Source: Cenococcum geophilum 1.58 (taxonomy: Eukaryota; Ascomycota; Dothideomycetes; Gloniales; Gloniaceae). Taken from it: a stretch of DNA of 64,000 nt. Location of the stretch: assembly GCA_001692895.1 (NCBI GenBank), contig KV748209.1, forward strand, positions 558,001 through 622,000, read 5' to 3'. The translations under genes and the position numbers were made by a program. Position 1 is the stretch's first letter; each line of letters begins with the position of its first letter. A model generated the notes under the pieces. The model did not search any database and was not told the DNA's origin. It worked only from the letters and a program-made list of their open reading frames with translations. Shown here piece after piece: positions 13,995 through 24,312 of the stretch.

Positions 13995-16900
13995 TTACCC
14001 CCCCCTTTAGTAAAGCCTGCCCTCAGGCTTTGTATATCCGTATTACTCCTATAGGGCGTTCTTATCTTTATATTCTTCCGGTAGCCTATCGTCTTCGCTA
14101 TACTAGCACTCTACCTACTTATCTAGGTACTTTAGGGGTCCTAGTTTATTAGGGTAACAGCTATAGAATTCTTAAAGCTTATAGGGACTACTAATAAAGT
14201 TCCATATAGGGTACTAGGTAGGGTCTAGGTTATAGCCTTTCTAACTAACGCGGTACTTTAGCGTTTTCCTTACAAGTTTATAGGCTAGTACTTCTTTAAT
14301 CTCCCATTCGTCGTCGCCACTGACTTAAATCGGCAGGGGAGGTTCGTTCTTTTGTCTAGGCAATAGGTCGTTTATAGCTTTCCATAGCTTATCCGGCAAG
14401 AAAATAGGGTAAACCTTAATCGAATCCGGGAGCTTTACTTTGTATAAGTTACCTATCTTCTTAAGGACCTTATACGGTCCCGCCATCTAATAGTTTAGCT
14501 TACGGCTAGGCCGTTCCGTCTTCTAGTTCTTTATTATAACCCAGACCATATTACCTACGGTAAAGTCGGGTTCGCGCCTATGCTTATTTACCTACTATAC
14601 TATTAATTTCTGGGCCTTTTCTAGGTTTGTATAGGCTACCGTCTAGGCTTCCTCTAAGCGCTTAGCGTACTACTAGGCTTTCTTATAAGACAGTTTCTCG
14701 CGTACGGTCTGTAGTCCTTCTGGTCTATCCCAGTTAAAGCTTATCTAGGGTAAATACCCTATTTCTAGTTAGATAGGTGCAAATCCCGTAGAGTTATAGG
14801 GTAAGGTCGCCTAGGCGTAGTCCATTAGGGGTAGCAGTTCGCCCCAGTTATCCTAAAAGTAGTTAACAAAAGGCCGGAGTCTCTAATCCAAATATTAATT
14901 TATAATCTCCGTCTAGCCGTCTATCTAGGGGTAGTATGCTATAGAGAGCTTTAGCCTAATACCTAAGATCCGGGTAAACTCGTTTTAGAAGGCTAATATA
15001 AATTACGGGCCGCGATCGGATACTATAGTATCTAGTGGTCCGTAAATACGGTAGACGTAGTGGATATACAGTTAGGCCGCCTCCTTGGCATTAATATTCT
15101 TATAATAGGGGATTAAGAACGGGCGCTTGCTAAAGCGGTTAACTAAAATTATAACCATATTATATCCGTCGCGGTCTATAGGTAGCTTATAGAAGTCTAT
15201 AGAGATATACTGCTAGGGGCAATTAGGTATCGGGAGAGGTTTTAATAATCCTAGGGTCTTATCTCGTAAAATCGTGGACCTATGGCAGTTATTACAGTTC
15301 CGTACGTAACGGTTAATATCTATAACTATTCCGGGCCAGTAGTAACGGTTACCAATAATTTTACGGGTCTTATTTTTTTTAGGGTAGGCCGTAGAGACCT
15401 AGGTATATGTTTTGGTAATAAGCCGGGTTCGTAAGTTCCGTTCCTTTACTACTACTAGCCGTTCCCAGTACCTAAGCAGTCTATTTTTAAGGGACCATAG
15501 GCTAGTAACATTCTTTACCTTTTCGCGGTATTCCTATAGAGAAGGGTCCGTACAGTTTGCTTATAGTAGTTTATTAATAAGGTTAAATTCCATAAGGTCA
15601 ATGGGATATATCTCGGCGCTTAAAGATTTAGTACTTAGTTCTTCCCGTATCTAGGGGTTAAGGTACTCTAGTTATAGTAGCGTCTAGGTTTATAATGAGA
15701 TCTTTACGGCTATCTAGTTATTTAGGTCCTATTTACGTCTTATAAAAGCGTCCGCATAGTTAGTAGCGCCTAGCCTATATATAATTAGGAAGTTAAACTA
15801 GGATAGAATATCTGCCTAGCGCGCTTGCCGGGCTATAAGGGCCTTATAATCCGAAACTACCTAAATAGGCTTAGGGGTCCCTTCTAGCTATACTCGCCAG
15901 TGCTAAAAGCTAGAGATAATAGCCAACATTTCTTTATCGTAGATTGGGTAGTTTAGCTCAGCATTTATTATAGTCTTTAAGTAGTAAGCAATAGGGTGCC
16001 ATTCTCCGTCCGTTTACTTCTAGGAATAACCGCCAGTAATAGTATTATCTAAGGCATCCGTTTCTAGCATTAAGGGCCATTCTAGGTTAAAATAGGCGAG
16101 TAAGGGAGCGGAGACTAGTCGTTTCTTAAGCTTATTAAAAGCCTGCTTATATACGGTGTTAAAGTAAAAGGGCCGGTCCTTTATAGTAAGGCGGCTAAGG
16201 GGTTAAGTAATCCTGCTATAGTTCTTAATAAAGCGTTAGTAAAAGTTACAGAAGCCTAAAAATAACTATATCCCTTTTACGGTCCGTAGTAGTTTCTACT
16301 AATTAATTACGGCCGTCTTTTCCGGATTAGCCTTAATTCTGTCCGTACTAATAATAAACCCTAGGTATTTTATACACTTTACACTAAATTCTAACTTCTT
16401 AATATCGGCCTGGAGGCCAGCCTTATAGAGTCATTATAGGACCTTATAGACGTGCTCCTCGTATTCTAACTTATTCTCAGAGTAAATTATAATATTATTT
16501 AGGTAGGCCGTATAGAAGTCGTTAAGGTAGTTAAAGAGTACATCATTTATATATCGTTGGTACGTAGCCAGTCCGTTAGTTAGTCTAAAAGGAAGTACTT
16601 TATATTTATATAATCTATATCAAGTCTAAAATATAGTAAGATCCACAGATCCGGGGTCTATTTTAATTCGGTGGAAAGCCTAACAGATATCAAGCTTTGT
16701 AAATACCTTAGCTTTATTTATTTGGGCCAGTGTCTCATTAAATAGGGGCAGCAAATAACGGTCTTTATAGGTTATATTATTAAGCTTATAATAGTTAATA
16801 CAGAAACAAAGTCCCCTGTTTAGCTTTTTTATAAAGAAAATAGGGGAGGTAAAGGGGGCCTAGCTAAGCTTAATAAACCCCTTTACTAGGTTATCAACAA

Positions 16901-19426
16901 GGTACTACTTAGTGGTCTATAACTTAGCAATAGATTGTTTACGGAGGGGGGTATAGCTAAGGGCGTTTTCCTTATCTGACTTAATCTCGATTTTATGGTC
17001 GTACGGTTAATGCGGTAAAAATATATCAGATACTACCTTAGAGAATACGTCCTTAAACTTTCGGTATTAATAGGGTAGTTTCTATTCTACCAGCTCCTTG
17101 TCTATAAGCTCGCTTTCCTATCCGCTAAGCTCGCTTTCCTTTTCCTTAAGTATTCGGTTAATTTTATATAAGCTAGTCGTAAAAGTAATAGTATTAGGCT
17201 AGACCAAGTTCTAGTAGAATCCTACGGCGCCAATACAGCAGATATTAACTGGTGGGAGGTCCATAGGTTTCCTTACAGCCGTTTACTAGACCGTATTTTG
17301 CGGTTTAGGGTTTGTAATCTTTCTTAGCTCCTATTCCATCTTCCGCAAGTTATCCCTCCGGTTTATTAATTTAGTATAGCGTCTAACGTTTCTTACTATT
17401 CTTTATAGCTATATAAGGCCTAAGCTCTCTATAGGGGGCTTTTCTAGGTTATTACTAACTTCCTAGGTCTTTAATGCGGGTAGCGTAATATAGGTAGTCT
17501 GGGGGCGGCGTAGTATATAGATCCGTTGTAAATTAAGCTGTACGTCTTTCTTAAAGGCCTAGTCCCTATACATAGCATCGGCCTAGTAAATAGTATTAAT
17601 CTAGGGCCGTATGAGATTTTCTATTATAATGCTGATTTCTTTCATAAAGGAAGGAGTTGGGGGTAGGGTTTCGGGCCAGATAAGCCATCTACTCCGTATA
17701 TTTAGCTATAAGCCTAAATAGGCTAGCCATTTTCTTCCTAAGATTATATTATAGCTTCCTAGGTCCGTAATAAGGAAGGGGACGTTATATTGCCTTTGTC
17801 CGTTAACACGAAGGTAAATTTATAATATAGTTATAATGGGTAGTCCTACCCGTCCGTTATACCCATAAATAGGAATTAGCTTAGGCAGTTCTTCTAAAGG
17901 CGCATTTAAAAAGTTAGCCAGTTTTATAGCGCACTTTATGTTAATTAAGGTAAGGGTATTTGCTCCTAAGTTAGCTAAAGCAGAGGTTAAAACTTAATAT
18001 CTATTGCGGAATAAAGTATAAGGGATAGTGCAGCTTCTTTCATTAACTAGCCGACCTAGATTAATATATGACATATTAATTTCTTTTAACCCTAGAAAGA
18101 AGTCTTCCCCTAGGGTTCCTCTTTTTCTAACTCTATACTATCCTCCTAAATTAATAGGACCTTATTTGTCTTTACCTTTATTAGGTAGTTTCTTATAGGG
18201 TAGCCAGGTTAACCGCATAAGAAGTAAGCTCCTTAATCGCTAAGGGCCTATATATAGGGGTCGCTGTATATAGGCCGGGTGTATACTAGACCTATAGTAG
18301 GGGTAGCTGCGCGGCTAGCCGCTGGGTTAACTATAGGCTGAGCGGCTAGTGCTATAGGGGTTGCCAATTATGCCGGGGCACTACGGGCCGTTCTCGTAGT
18401 ACTTATAGCCTAGTTTGCGAGGTTTCTAGTTTTCAGCTAATTGGCGCGTGCCTTAATTCAACGGAGGCCTTAGTTAATAGCTAGGTAATGGTTTATAAGT
18501 TCTTTTAACGTCTATATTATAGTATAAGCTAGTAATACGGCCCGCTATAGGTCTAGGGTAAGCTTATTAAAGAGGTCTGGTAGTAGGTCTTCCTAGGGGA
18601 TCTAGGCCTATCCTACTAGGTATAGAAAGCGGGTCTAAAAGGCTAAAAAGATCTCCACTGTTTTTATATTTAGACTTTTATAGCTAAGGCGGGCGTTCTA
18701 TACCCTAAAAGGGTCCTTATAGATAAAAGATAGGTAGTTAATTATTTCTTTCTTTGAGACGAAAGGGTCTGCTAAGTCTGCAGTGTATTACAGGCGTAAA
18801 TACGTCTAGGCGTCTCCGCCAGTACGGCTAAAGACGTAGACCATCTTAGCTTGGGGGGTAGGAAAGTGGTCAGCATTGACTTCGAGCTTATCCCGTAATT
18901 GAAGCTTCCAGTTATTAAATGTCGGGTCTGTTCCATCTATAAGTAGCGGGGGATCTGTGACCTTTGCTAACCACTTTAGTACTATATAGGCCTTAGTAGA
19001 TCTACTAAGGCGCTGGGATAGGGCCTAAAGAACTATAGCAAGTCTTTAGTTATCTAATAATGACTTATTATTAGATATAGGGGTATCTCTAGCTTCGAGC
19101 AGCTCTCGCAGTTATTTAATTTCGGCATTAGCTGCCGCAAGCTCCGCCTAGGGGGTTAAAACATTAATTGTTTCTTTATCTGAGGTATTTAAGGGTCCTA
19201 TAGCTGCTTTACCTACTACTATGTTTCGTAGCATAGTGGTAGGGGTGTTAGGTAATTCCGGGTAATTTCTTTAGGGGTTTTAGTTTATGCGTGTCTTATA
19301 GGTCCTTTCCTTAGGGTTTTATTTTTTCCCTTAGGGTCTTATTCTGTGTTCTTGTCCTATTTATAGTCTTGTAGATATTTTTTAAGTTCCTTTTTAGGAA
19401 GAGAGAGTAGAATAAGCTTTAGATAA

Positions 19427-19653
19427 TATTAGCGACTCAGTTAATTAAGACATTAGTACGGCAAAAGGGTCGCGCAAGCCTGTACAATTGGATTATCTAT
19501 AAACGAGAATCTAAAGCTAGGGAAAGGAAAGGAGAAGAAGAGTAGCGCCGCTCGATATTATATAAGATCTTCGCGTTACGTAACCGCAATATGCGGCAAT
19601 CTATGGCAACTTACCAGTGCGAAGATCTGCCAAGTTCTGCCAGTGCCGTAATA
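19427..19653 (-). repeat. Right (5') LTR of Gypsy copy 2
   Basis: 227 bp, partner of 13768-13994 and followed directly by the ATAGC target duplication. Confidence 0.93.
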
Positions 19654-20279
19654 ATAGCTTTAATTATTAATATCTAAAGGCCTTATATTTTAACTAGAAG
19701 CCCCTTTAGCCATAGCTATAGTAGTAGCTATAATATAGCCTTACGGCCGGTCTACTAACCCCCTATATCCGCCTATAGAAGTAGCCCCTTTAGCTCCATC
19801 TATTATAGGATTTAGTATATATATATCTACCTAGGTAAGCGCTATAGGCTCTCCTTTTTATATAGTTTTACTACTACCGCCGCCGTAATAGCTGCTGCTA
19901 TAGCTATAGCTAGAGCTATAGTCCTAGCTAGAGCCTAGGTCTAGGTCTCTACCTATATACTATATAAGCCGCGTAGTAAACGTTATATAGGCCCTTTAGT
20001 ATAAGTAGACTAAAGGGCTAGGAGGTAATCCTTTTATAATAGCGCTAGATTCTAAATAGGGTACTAAATAGCGGGCTAGCTAGTAAAAGGAGGTTTAATA
20101 GTACTCCCTACAGCTTAAGGTTATTAAGGAGATTAAGTGGGTTACGTAGGTCTAGAAGGTTAGTAAGGAAGCGGCTATATAGTAGGTTAATCTACAGTAG
20201 GAGCAGATGTAATACTTACTAAATTAGCTTTATAAACGGCTTTAAGCGGGTAAAAAAGCTTTAAAATAGTTATATATAT

Positions 20280-20637
20280 AACTTCTAATAAGATACTAAG
20301 AGGTCCTTTATTAAAACCTTCGTCTATAGCCCCCTAGAGGCTTATTTTAGTACCATATAAGTTTAATAGGGTGTTTTAGGGTAGTGGCGCGCAACTTAAA
20401 ACGCGAATATCTTTATTAACCTATAGCCAATTCTTACCATTCTAGTGTGAGTAGAAAGCGCTTAGTAGGCTCTATGTATAGCGCTCGACGGGTATTAAGA
20501 GCGCGGCGTCGCTGGTAATTAAAAATTAACTGTGGATATGGGGTAACATCCACAGTCGCTAAACGCACGGACCTCCTCGCACGCGTAATCGTGACTTGAT
20601 TTAGCTATACAAATGTACCTGTGGATATACTATTGGT
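20280..20637 (+). repeat. Direct repeat flanking the Crypton, right copy
   Basis: Matches 11475-11839. It begins directly after the GCR1_C-like coding sequence. It keeps a small hairpin (CTGTGGAT ... ATCCACAG, about 20530-20555) that is eroded in the left copy. Possible roles are the 3' tail of a Crypton or the target region of the insertion. Confidence 0.85.
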
Positions 20638-20700
20638 CTAAGAGACTTTCGTAAGGTTTCTTAGGCGACCCGACTTGTTTTATATGTAGAGCAGTCACCT

Positions 20701-21017
20701 TCTTTAACGAAATTGTTAAAGCTACCTATGTAAGGTCTAGGGCTGTATATAGGCTTAAAATAATTATAAGAACCAGCTCTATAATCAATTAACTTTTGGG
20801 CCTTATATATACACCCGTTGCGACACCCGTTGCGACGTCTGTTGCGACGTCCGTTGTGACATCTGTTGCCTAAATTTATATGGGGATATATAATCTTTAA
20901 TAAAGTTAATAAAGCTACCCACGTAAGGCCTAGGGCTGCATATACTCTTAAAATAATCGCAAGAACTAGCTTTATAATTAATTAACTTTTAGGCTTTATA
21001 TATATACCCGTTATAAC
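20701..21017 (+). repeat. Duplicated 125-bp unit with a 12-bp tandem repeat between
   Basis: 20701-20825 and 20893-21017 are diverged direct copies (both run from TCTTTAA through AAAGCTACC to CCCGTT). At 20814-20870 the end of the first copy is expanded into about 4.5 units of a 12-mer of the form CCCGTTGCGACR. The differences between the two units are mainly transitions. No gene is seen here. Confidence 0.75.
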
Positions 21018-21103
21018 ATTATAGCTAAGTCTGACGTCCTTAATAACTGGTTTTTTTTTTGGCGAAAATAATCTTAACTTTAGGCAGCCGTGGGCTAGTT
21101 TAA

Positions 21104-21128
21104 ACCCAATATTTATAAAATATTGGGT
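21104..21128. other. Perfect 11-bp hairpin
   Basis: ACCCAATATTT and its reverse complement are separated by the three bases ATA. It stands alone at the RIP/non-RIP boundary. It may be a transcript 3'-end structure or a transposon remnant; nothing decides between them. Confidence 0.5.
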
Positions 21129-21248
21129 CGTCTCTCTAATCGATTAGCTTTTAGTAGTATTTTATGCCGTTATGGTTAAGCAATTCAACCGCGAATATAG
21201 GGAAAATCGTAAAATAGGCTGACGAGGTCTACAAGTGCTACGAAACCC

Positions 21249-21339
21249 GCTCAGACGTGATTCCGGTGGTTTCGCACAAACGTAGTTAGTCGGCTTGCGG
21301 ACCGATTGAAAATCCACACCAACGGAATCACGTCTGAGC
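21249..21339. repeat. 91-bp snap-back inverted repeat
   Basis: 21-bp arms at 21249-21269 and 21319-21339 (GCTCAGACGTGATTCCGGTG and its complement) match with one mismatch around a 49-bp loop. No target duplication was found around it. Confidence 0.65.
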
Positions 21340-21345
21340 TTGCTG

Positions 21346-21476
21346 AGGTAAGGATAAGAGTGCGAGCGGCGAATTCTATTACAGCACTGAGCACGAGGAC
21401 TGGGACACCGACGATGAAGTTGAAGAAGCAAATGCAGCAGACGACATGATCAAAGTTATTGAGGGAGACTGGTGAC
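21346..21476 (+). pseudogene. Acidic C-terminal gene fragment
   Basis: An open frame of about 42 codons ends in TGA at about 21474. It encodes a Glu/Asp-rich tail (HEDWDTDDEVEEANAADD followed by MIKVIEGDW). The composition looks like a real protein C-terminus rather than noise, but the frame is closed immediately upstream and no domain is visible. It may be the leftover end of a host gene or transposase. The family is not recognised. Confidence 0.3.
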
Positions 21477-21837
21477 AGACAGTAGTCGCTGGGTTGTTAC
21501 TTTATTGATTCTTGTGACAAGTTATAATCGTAGTCAAATCATGGCTCGTTGCGCAATGAACACTACTTCTGAACTCCAATCCAGTGCCGACCAAATGAGC
21601 CTCGAAATGAGTTGAGCTACACTCGCTTGTCCACCGAAGGTTGGAATTTGTGATGCGAATAAATGACTGAGTTACGTTGAGCGGCATTCTAACTCCCCGG
21701 AACTCAGGATCGGGCAAAAGAGTACACCGTGCTTGACTGTGTTCTCCAAGCGAAACCTATATTGTGCTCTCTCGAGATTATAGTCGACACATCCACTAAC
21801 CATGCACAGCTGCAGTTTATTGCACCAATTTTTCTTC
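21477..21837. other. Intergenic sequence, nothing recognised
   Basis: Unique-looking, non-RIP composition. A 71-codon minus-strand frame at 21502-21717 has no recognisable features and is probably chance. Confidence 0.5.
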
Positions 21838-22585
21838 CTACCAAATCTTTACAAATTTCCAGATGATTCTATCAGATAACTTATTTCCAGTCCTCCCTAG
21901 CTTCTGCAGCCCTTTTTCTACATTAATCACTATGGGCCGAAGCGTCTACTAGTCCAAAATCTGCATGATATAACCTCCCTTTGGCACCGGAGTGATGGAA
22001 CAGTGCCTCCATTTATTATGCTGTTCTGCCGAGCACCTTAGTCTCCCATTCTAATTGTGACACAGAAACTTATTCGAAATGCGATTCCGGAAACCGAGCT
22101 AGCCTTCGGTTTCCAGTGGATGGAACCACGGCCGCCTGGCGGGGCCAGCACAACCTGCCCGTCAAGCAGCGTAATTACATGCCCGGACGAGATAGAGCGG
22201 ATGACAAAGGTGAAATTGTGCGAAGGGATACTGCTGGACGGGTTGTGGTTTTCTAGGAGGTCTGCGGTAAAGTTTTCGGAGATTGTAGTGGGCATGTAAA
22301 TGATGGAGTTGTCAGGGTCGGAGATGGATTTAGAGCTGAATTGGTTGAGGCTTATGATGACGTTTTTGGCCCGCGGAGAGCTGTTCTGTTTTCGAAGCTG
22401 AAAGGCGGAGTCAGGCAGTTTGCCCTGGGCGTAGTAAATAAGATTAGCCCGCCAGAATGTGGTTTGGTCAGGTGTCTAAGCAAACCTTAAGCGGCTCGCG
22501 GCCTTCTTCAGACGCTGTCGTGGGTTTGTTGGACGGATGAAGTTGGTGTCGACGGTGGAAGGGATAGTGCAGAATATAATACAAC
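21838..22585 (-). pseudogene. Decayed fungal gene of an uncharacterised family (possible beta-trefoil/fascin-like fold)
   Basis: Read leftward, one frame gives NFIRPTNPRQRLKKAASRL, an in-frame TAG at 22476-22478, then an open stretch through LIYYAQGKLPDSAFQLRKQ, SGHVITLLDGQVVLAPPGG and RGSIHW at about 22115. There the sense moves to the next frame (LGFRN..., CSAEQHNKW, PKGGYIM, TLRPIVINVEKGLQKLG) and ends at TAG 21838-21840. The later part has several further TAG codons where tryptophan or glutamine would be expected, for example after PKGGYIMQILD. The pattern resembles a small fungal protein family I know only as hypothetical. The GRGSxHW...GWLGFRN pattern suggests a beta-trefoil-type fold, which is inference. 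One frameshift and about five nonsense changes of C-to-T or G-to-A type make it a pseudogene. The TAG at 22476 could instead mark a splice acceptor. Confidence 0.6.
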
Positions 22586-23090
22586 TAGCGCAATGTTAAT
22601 ACAGCATAACGTAAGCACACTAAATCCTCATGCCAAGATGCGTGGCGTTCTGCAACCCCCCTTCGCACGGCTAAACTGCCGGAATGCTAGTTGCTAAGGA
22701 TTGCGTGTCGTGAAAGCTTTGGAGCCATAATCTTCTTTGATCGGCCTTTTATACCATTGCTCCGAAATTTGAAGACATGCCGATAGTCGTGATGGAGCAG
22801 GGGGTACAGCTGAAGCGCCTTTTCGTGCCATGAATCGAAAGATCGACAGGGTGATCAAGACCGCCGTATTTTTCTCGCTGCAACCTGATTTCTTGTGGGG
22901 AAATGGCTGAACAACAATGAGATATTGACCACAACTTCATAGACTCGCGAGGGAAGACTTGAGATGCTTGAACAATGGTAGTGGTTTCGGCACGGTGGGT
23001 TTCTCGCCACGCAGGGAGTGACGTTGGTATTCTTTCCTTAAGCGTACCTCTCTGGGGTGCTACGGTACGGTTGCTAGCGAAGTCGGCTTC
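22586..23090. other. Intergenic sequence; uncertain small frames only
   Basis: Holds a 129-codon minus-strand frame (22749-23138) that starts inside the neighbouring inverted repeat and shows no domain. Different frames of the same DNA look equally protein-like, so I do not call a gene. Confidence 0.4.
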
Positions 23091-23355
23091 CGCCCATAAT
23101 GTTTGTAATAGCGCTAGTAAGGGGGGTCCCTGCTGCAATCGACTTATCCTAATAAAGTAATAGGCCTCATAACACCAAAATCTTCAAATCTATTACTCCG
23201 TATATTGTCTATATGTATCTAGTGCTTTATAAAAGCTTTGCCTTAAGGTCCACATGCTGTTCCAACCTGTCGAATTATATAACCACCCAATATCGTGTAG
23301 TAATTGGTAGTCGCGTCGCTGGTCACGAGTAAGAGTTGGAGGGTGTGGCATGGGC

Positions 23356-23513
23356 CCTATCCCTTAACCCGCCAACGTCCACAAGGTAGGTGGTCCGTGC
23401 GGAACAACAGAATCAAAAGTACGCGTATGGTCACGGAGCCTTGATCTTATTGATTCTATTGGCCAACCCTTATCGATAACGTGTGGACGAATTTTGGCGG
23501 GTTAAGGGATAGG
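23356..23513. repeat. Short inverted repeat pair inside the palindrome
   Basis: Perfect 20-bp arms at 23356-23375 (CCTATCCCTTAACCCGCCAA) and 23494-23513, with a further inner match CGTCCACA. The spacing and form suggest a MITE of about 160 bp, but the flanks show no clear duplication. Confidence 0.6.
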
Positions 23514-23619
23514 CTCTATAGGCTGCTGGTTCTGGTTCTCTACCATTATAATACTCGTGTAGAACGTGTATTCTGTACGCGTCGAGGTAGATTTTGGTGT
23601 TATGAGGCCTATTACTTTA

Positions 23620-24312
23620 GGCCACTGCTAGTTACACACCCCCTAATCACTGCGCGCACACCCCCCAATTGATACGCGCACACCCCTCACTGAACAGGCT
23701 TAGATTTTTCCTCTTTAGGTTAGAACGTCACGTGTGTTTGACTTGTTTACATCTGCATCAGTGCGCAACGGTTGCGCGCCCATACCCAAATCAACACCTC
23801 GCATTTGCATTACTTTCCTACATCTGCCATGGCTCTTAGCCTACCTCCGTTGAAGTTGTACGATTGCGCGAACTTTACCCTTGGTGATATCAACAAGTTC
23901 GCTAAATCGCAGGGCTATGCGGTGTTACAGGTGGTGAGAATGGCGGCGGAAGTTAAGATGCCTCTATAGATGGCTTGCTAAGTTTTTAGCAGTAATATTT
24001 CACAGGCTTACAGCCGTCGTGGGGCCTCGCCCTTTTAACACGACTTTACTGGTGGGTCCTTTGGCGCATTCCAGCTCTGGTTTGAACTCTACAAGTTATA
24101 CTACAGTCGAAATTAAGACTTAATTGTGGTGGCACAGTCATAGAAGTTGTATTTTAAAAGTTTGATTTTCGCGATGCAGATGCATACAAGTCAAACACAC
24201 GTGACGTTCTAACCTGAAGAGGAAGAATCTAAGCCTGTTCAGTGAGGGGTGTGCGCGTATCAATTGGGGGGTGTGCGCGCAGTGATTAGGGGGTGTGTAA
24301 CTAGTAGTGGCC
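23620..24312 (+). mobile_element. MULE-like MITE / internally deleted DNA transposon
   Basis: 693 bp with inverted termini of about 140 bp (23620-23759 and 24174-24312, starting GGCCACTRCTAGTTACACAC) and a perfect 8-bp target duplication TTACTTTA (23612-23619 and 24313-24320). Inside, a plus-strand frame from ATG 23829 to TAG 23967-23969 encodes about 46 residues including DINKFAKSQGYAV. This resembles the N-terminal start of Mutator-like transposases (the FAR1-type INxxAxxxGYAV motif). The rest of a transposase is missing, so it would have depended on a full-length relative. Long TIRs support MULE; an 8-bp duplication would also fit hAT. Confidence 0.78.

Larger units (their letters stand above)
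13768..19653 (-). mobile_element. Ty3/Gypsy chromovirus fossil, copy 2
   Basis: Minus-strand element of 5886 bp with 227-bp LTRs and a perfect 5-bp target duplication ATAGC (13763-13767 and 19654-19658). The purine tract lies just inside the left LTR (the C-run after 13994), so the element reads leftward. Minus-strand order: gag at 18.2-19.2 kb with a zinc knuckle near 18.2 kb, protease near 17.9 kb, RT with a YLNN-type motif near 16.5 kb, RNase H near 16 kb, integrase at 14.5-15.3 kb, chromodomain near 14.26 kb. It is broken in many places but keeps more CA and TG than copies 1 and 3, so it may be the youngest of the three. It sits inside the Crypton coding region. Confidence 0.92.
12190..20279 (+). 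mobile_element. Crypton-type (tyrosine recombinase) DNA transposon, RIP-degraded and split
   Basis: Plus-strand coding remains in two pieces, 12190-13762 and 19659-20279. From the left: a KQKEFK segment near 12220; KGRDTLFNGYTKDEF near 12.63 kb; a LLGYY...SGNKRSA segment near 12.75 kb; KGKGPTRYMPLI near 12.83 kb; and a LAFYLLYR segment near 12.96 kb. This order matches the Ndc10/CBF3-like tyrosine recombinase of fungal Cryptons. The second piece ends in a GCR1_C-like DNA-binding domain (YSLQLKVIKEIKWV near 20.11 kb). Cryptons move by recombinase-catalysed strand exchange and leave no target duplication. Many in-frame TAG/TAA codons from CAG/TGG-type changes show that it is dead. The middle is interrupted by a Gypsy insertion. 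The family assignment is from remembered consensus sequence. Confidence 0.78.

Noticed and set aside
13952-14152. 66-codon plus-strand open frame
   Set aside because: It crosses an LTR and the polypurine region and is antisense to Gypsy copy 2; chance frame.
15412-15654. 80-codon plus-strand open frame
   Set aside because: Antisense to the integrase region of Gypsy copy 2.
1-20279. High density of TAG/TAA considered as stop-codon reassignment
   Set aside because: The stops occur with loss of CA and TG in every frame and in non-coding DNA, and codon use in the island is standard; RIP explains it.
20814-20870. 12-bp tandem repeats considered as a CRISPR-like array
   Set aside because: Units are contiguous with no spacers, and the context is fungal; a simple tandem repeat.
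22057-22299. 80-codon plus-strand open frame
   Set aside because: Exact antisense shadow of the minus-strand pseudogene, which has recognisable motifs.
22749-23138. 129-codon minus-strand frame
   Set aside because: Begins inside an inverted repeat, has no domain, and alternative frames of the same DNA look no worse.
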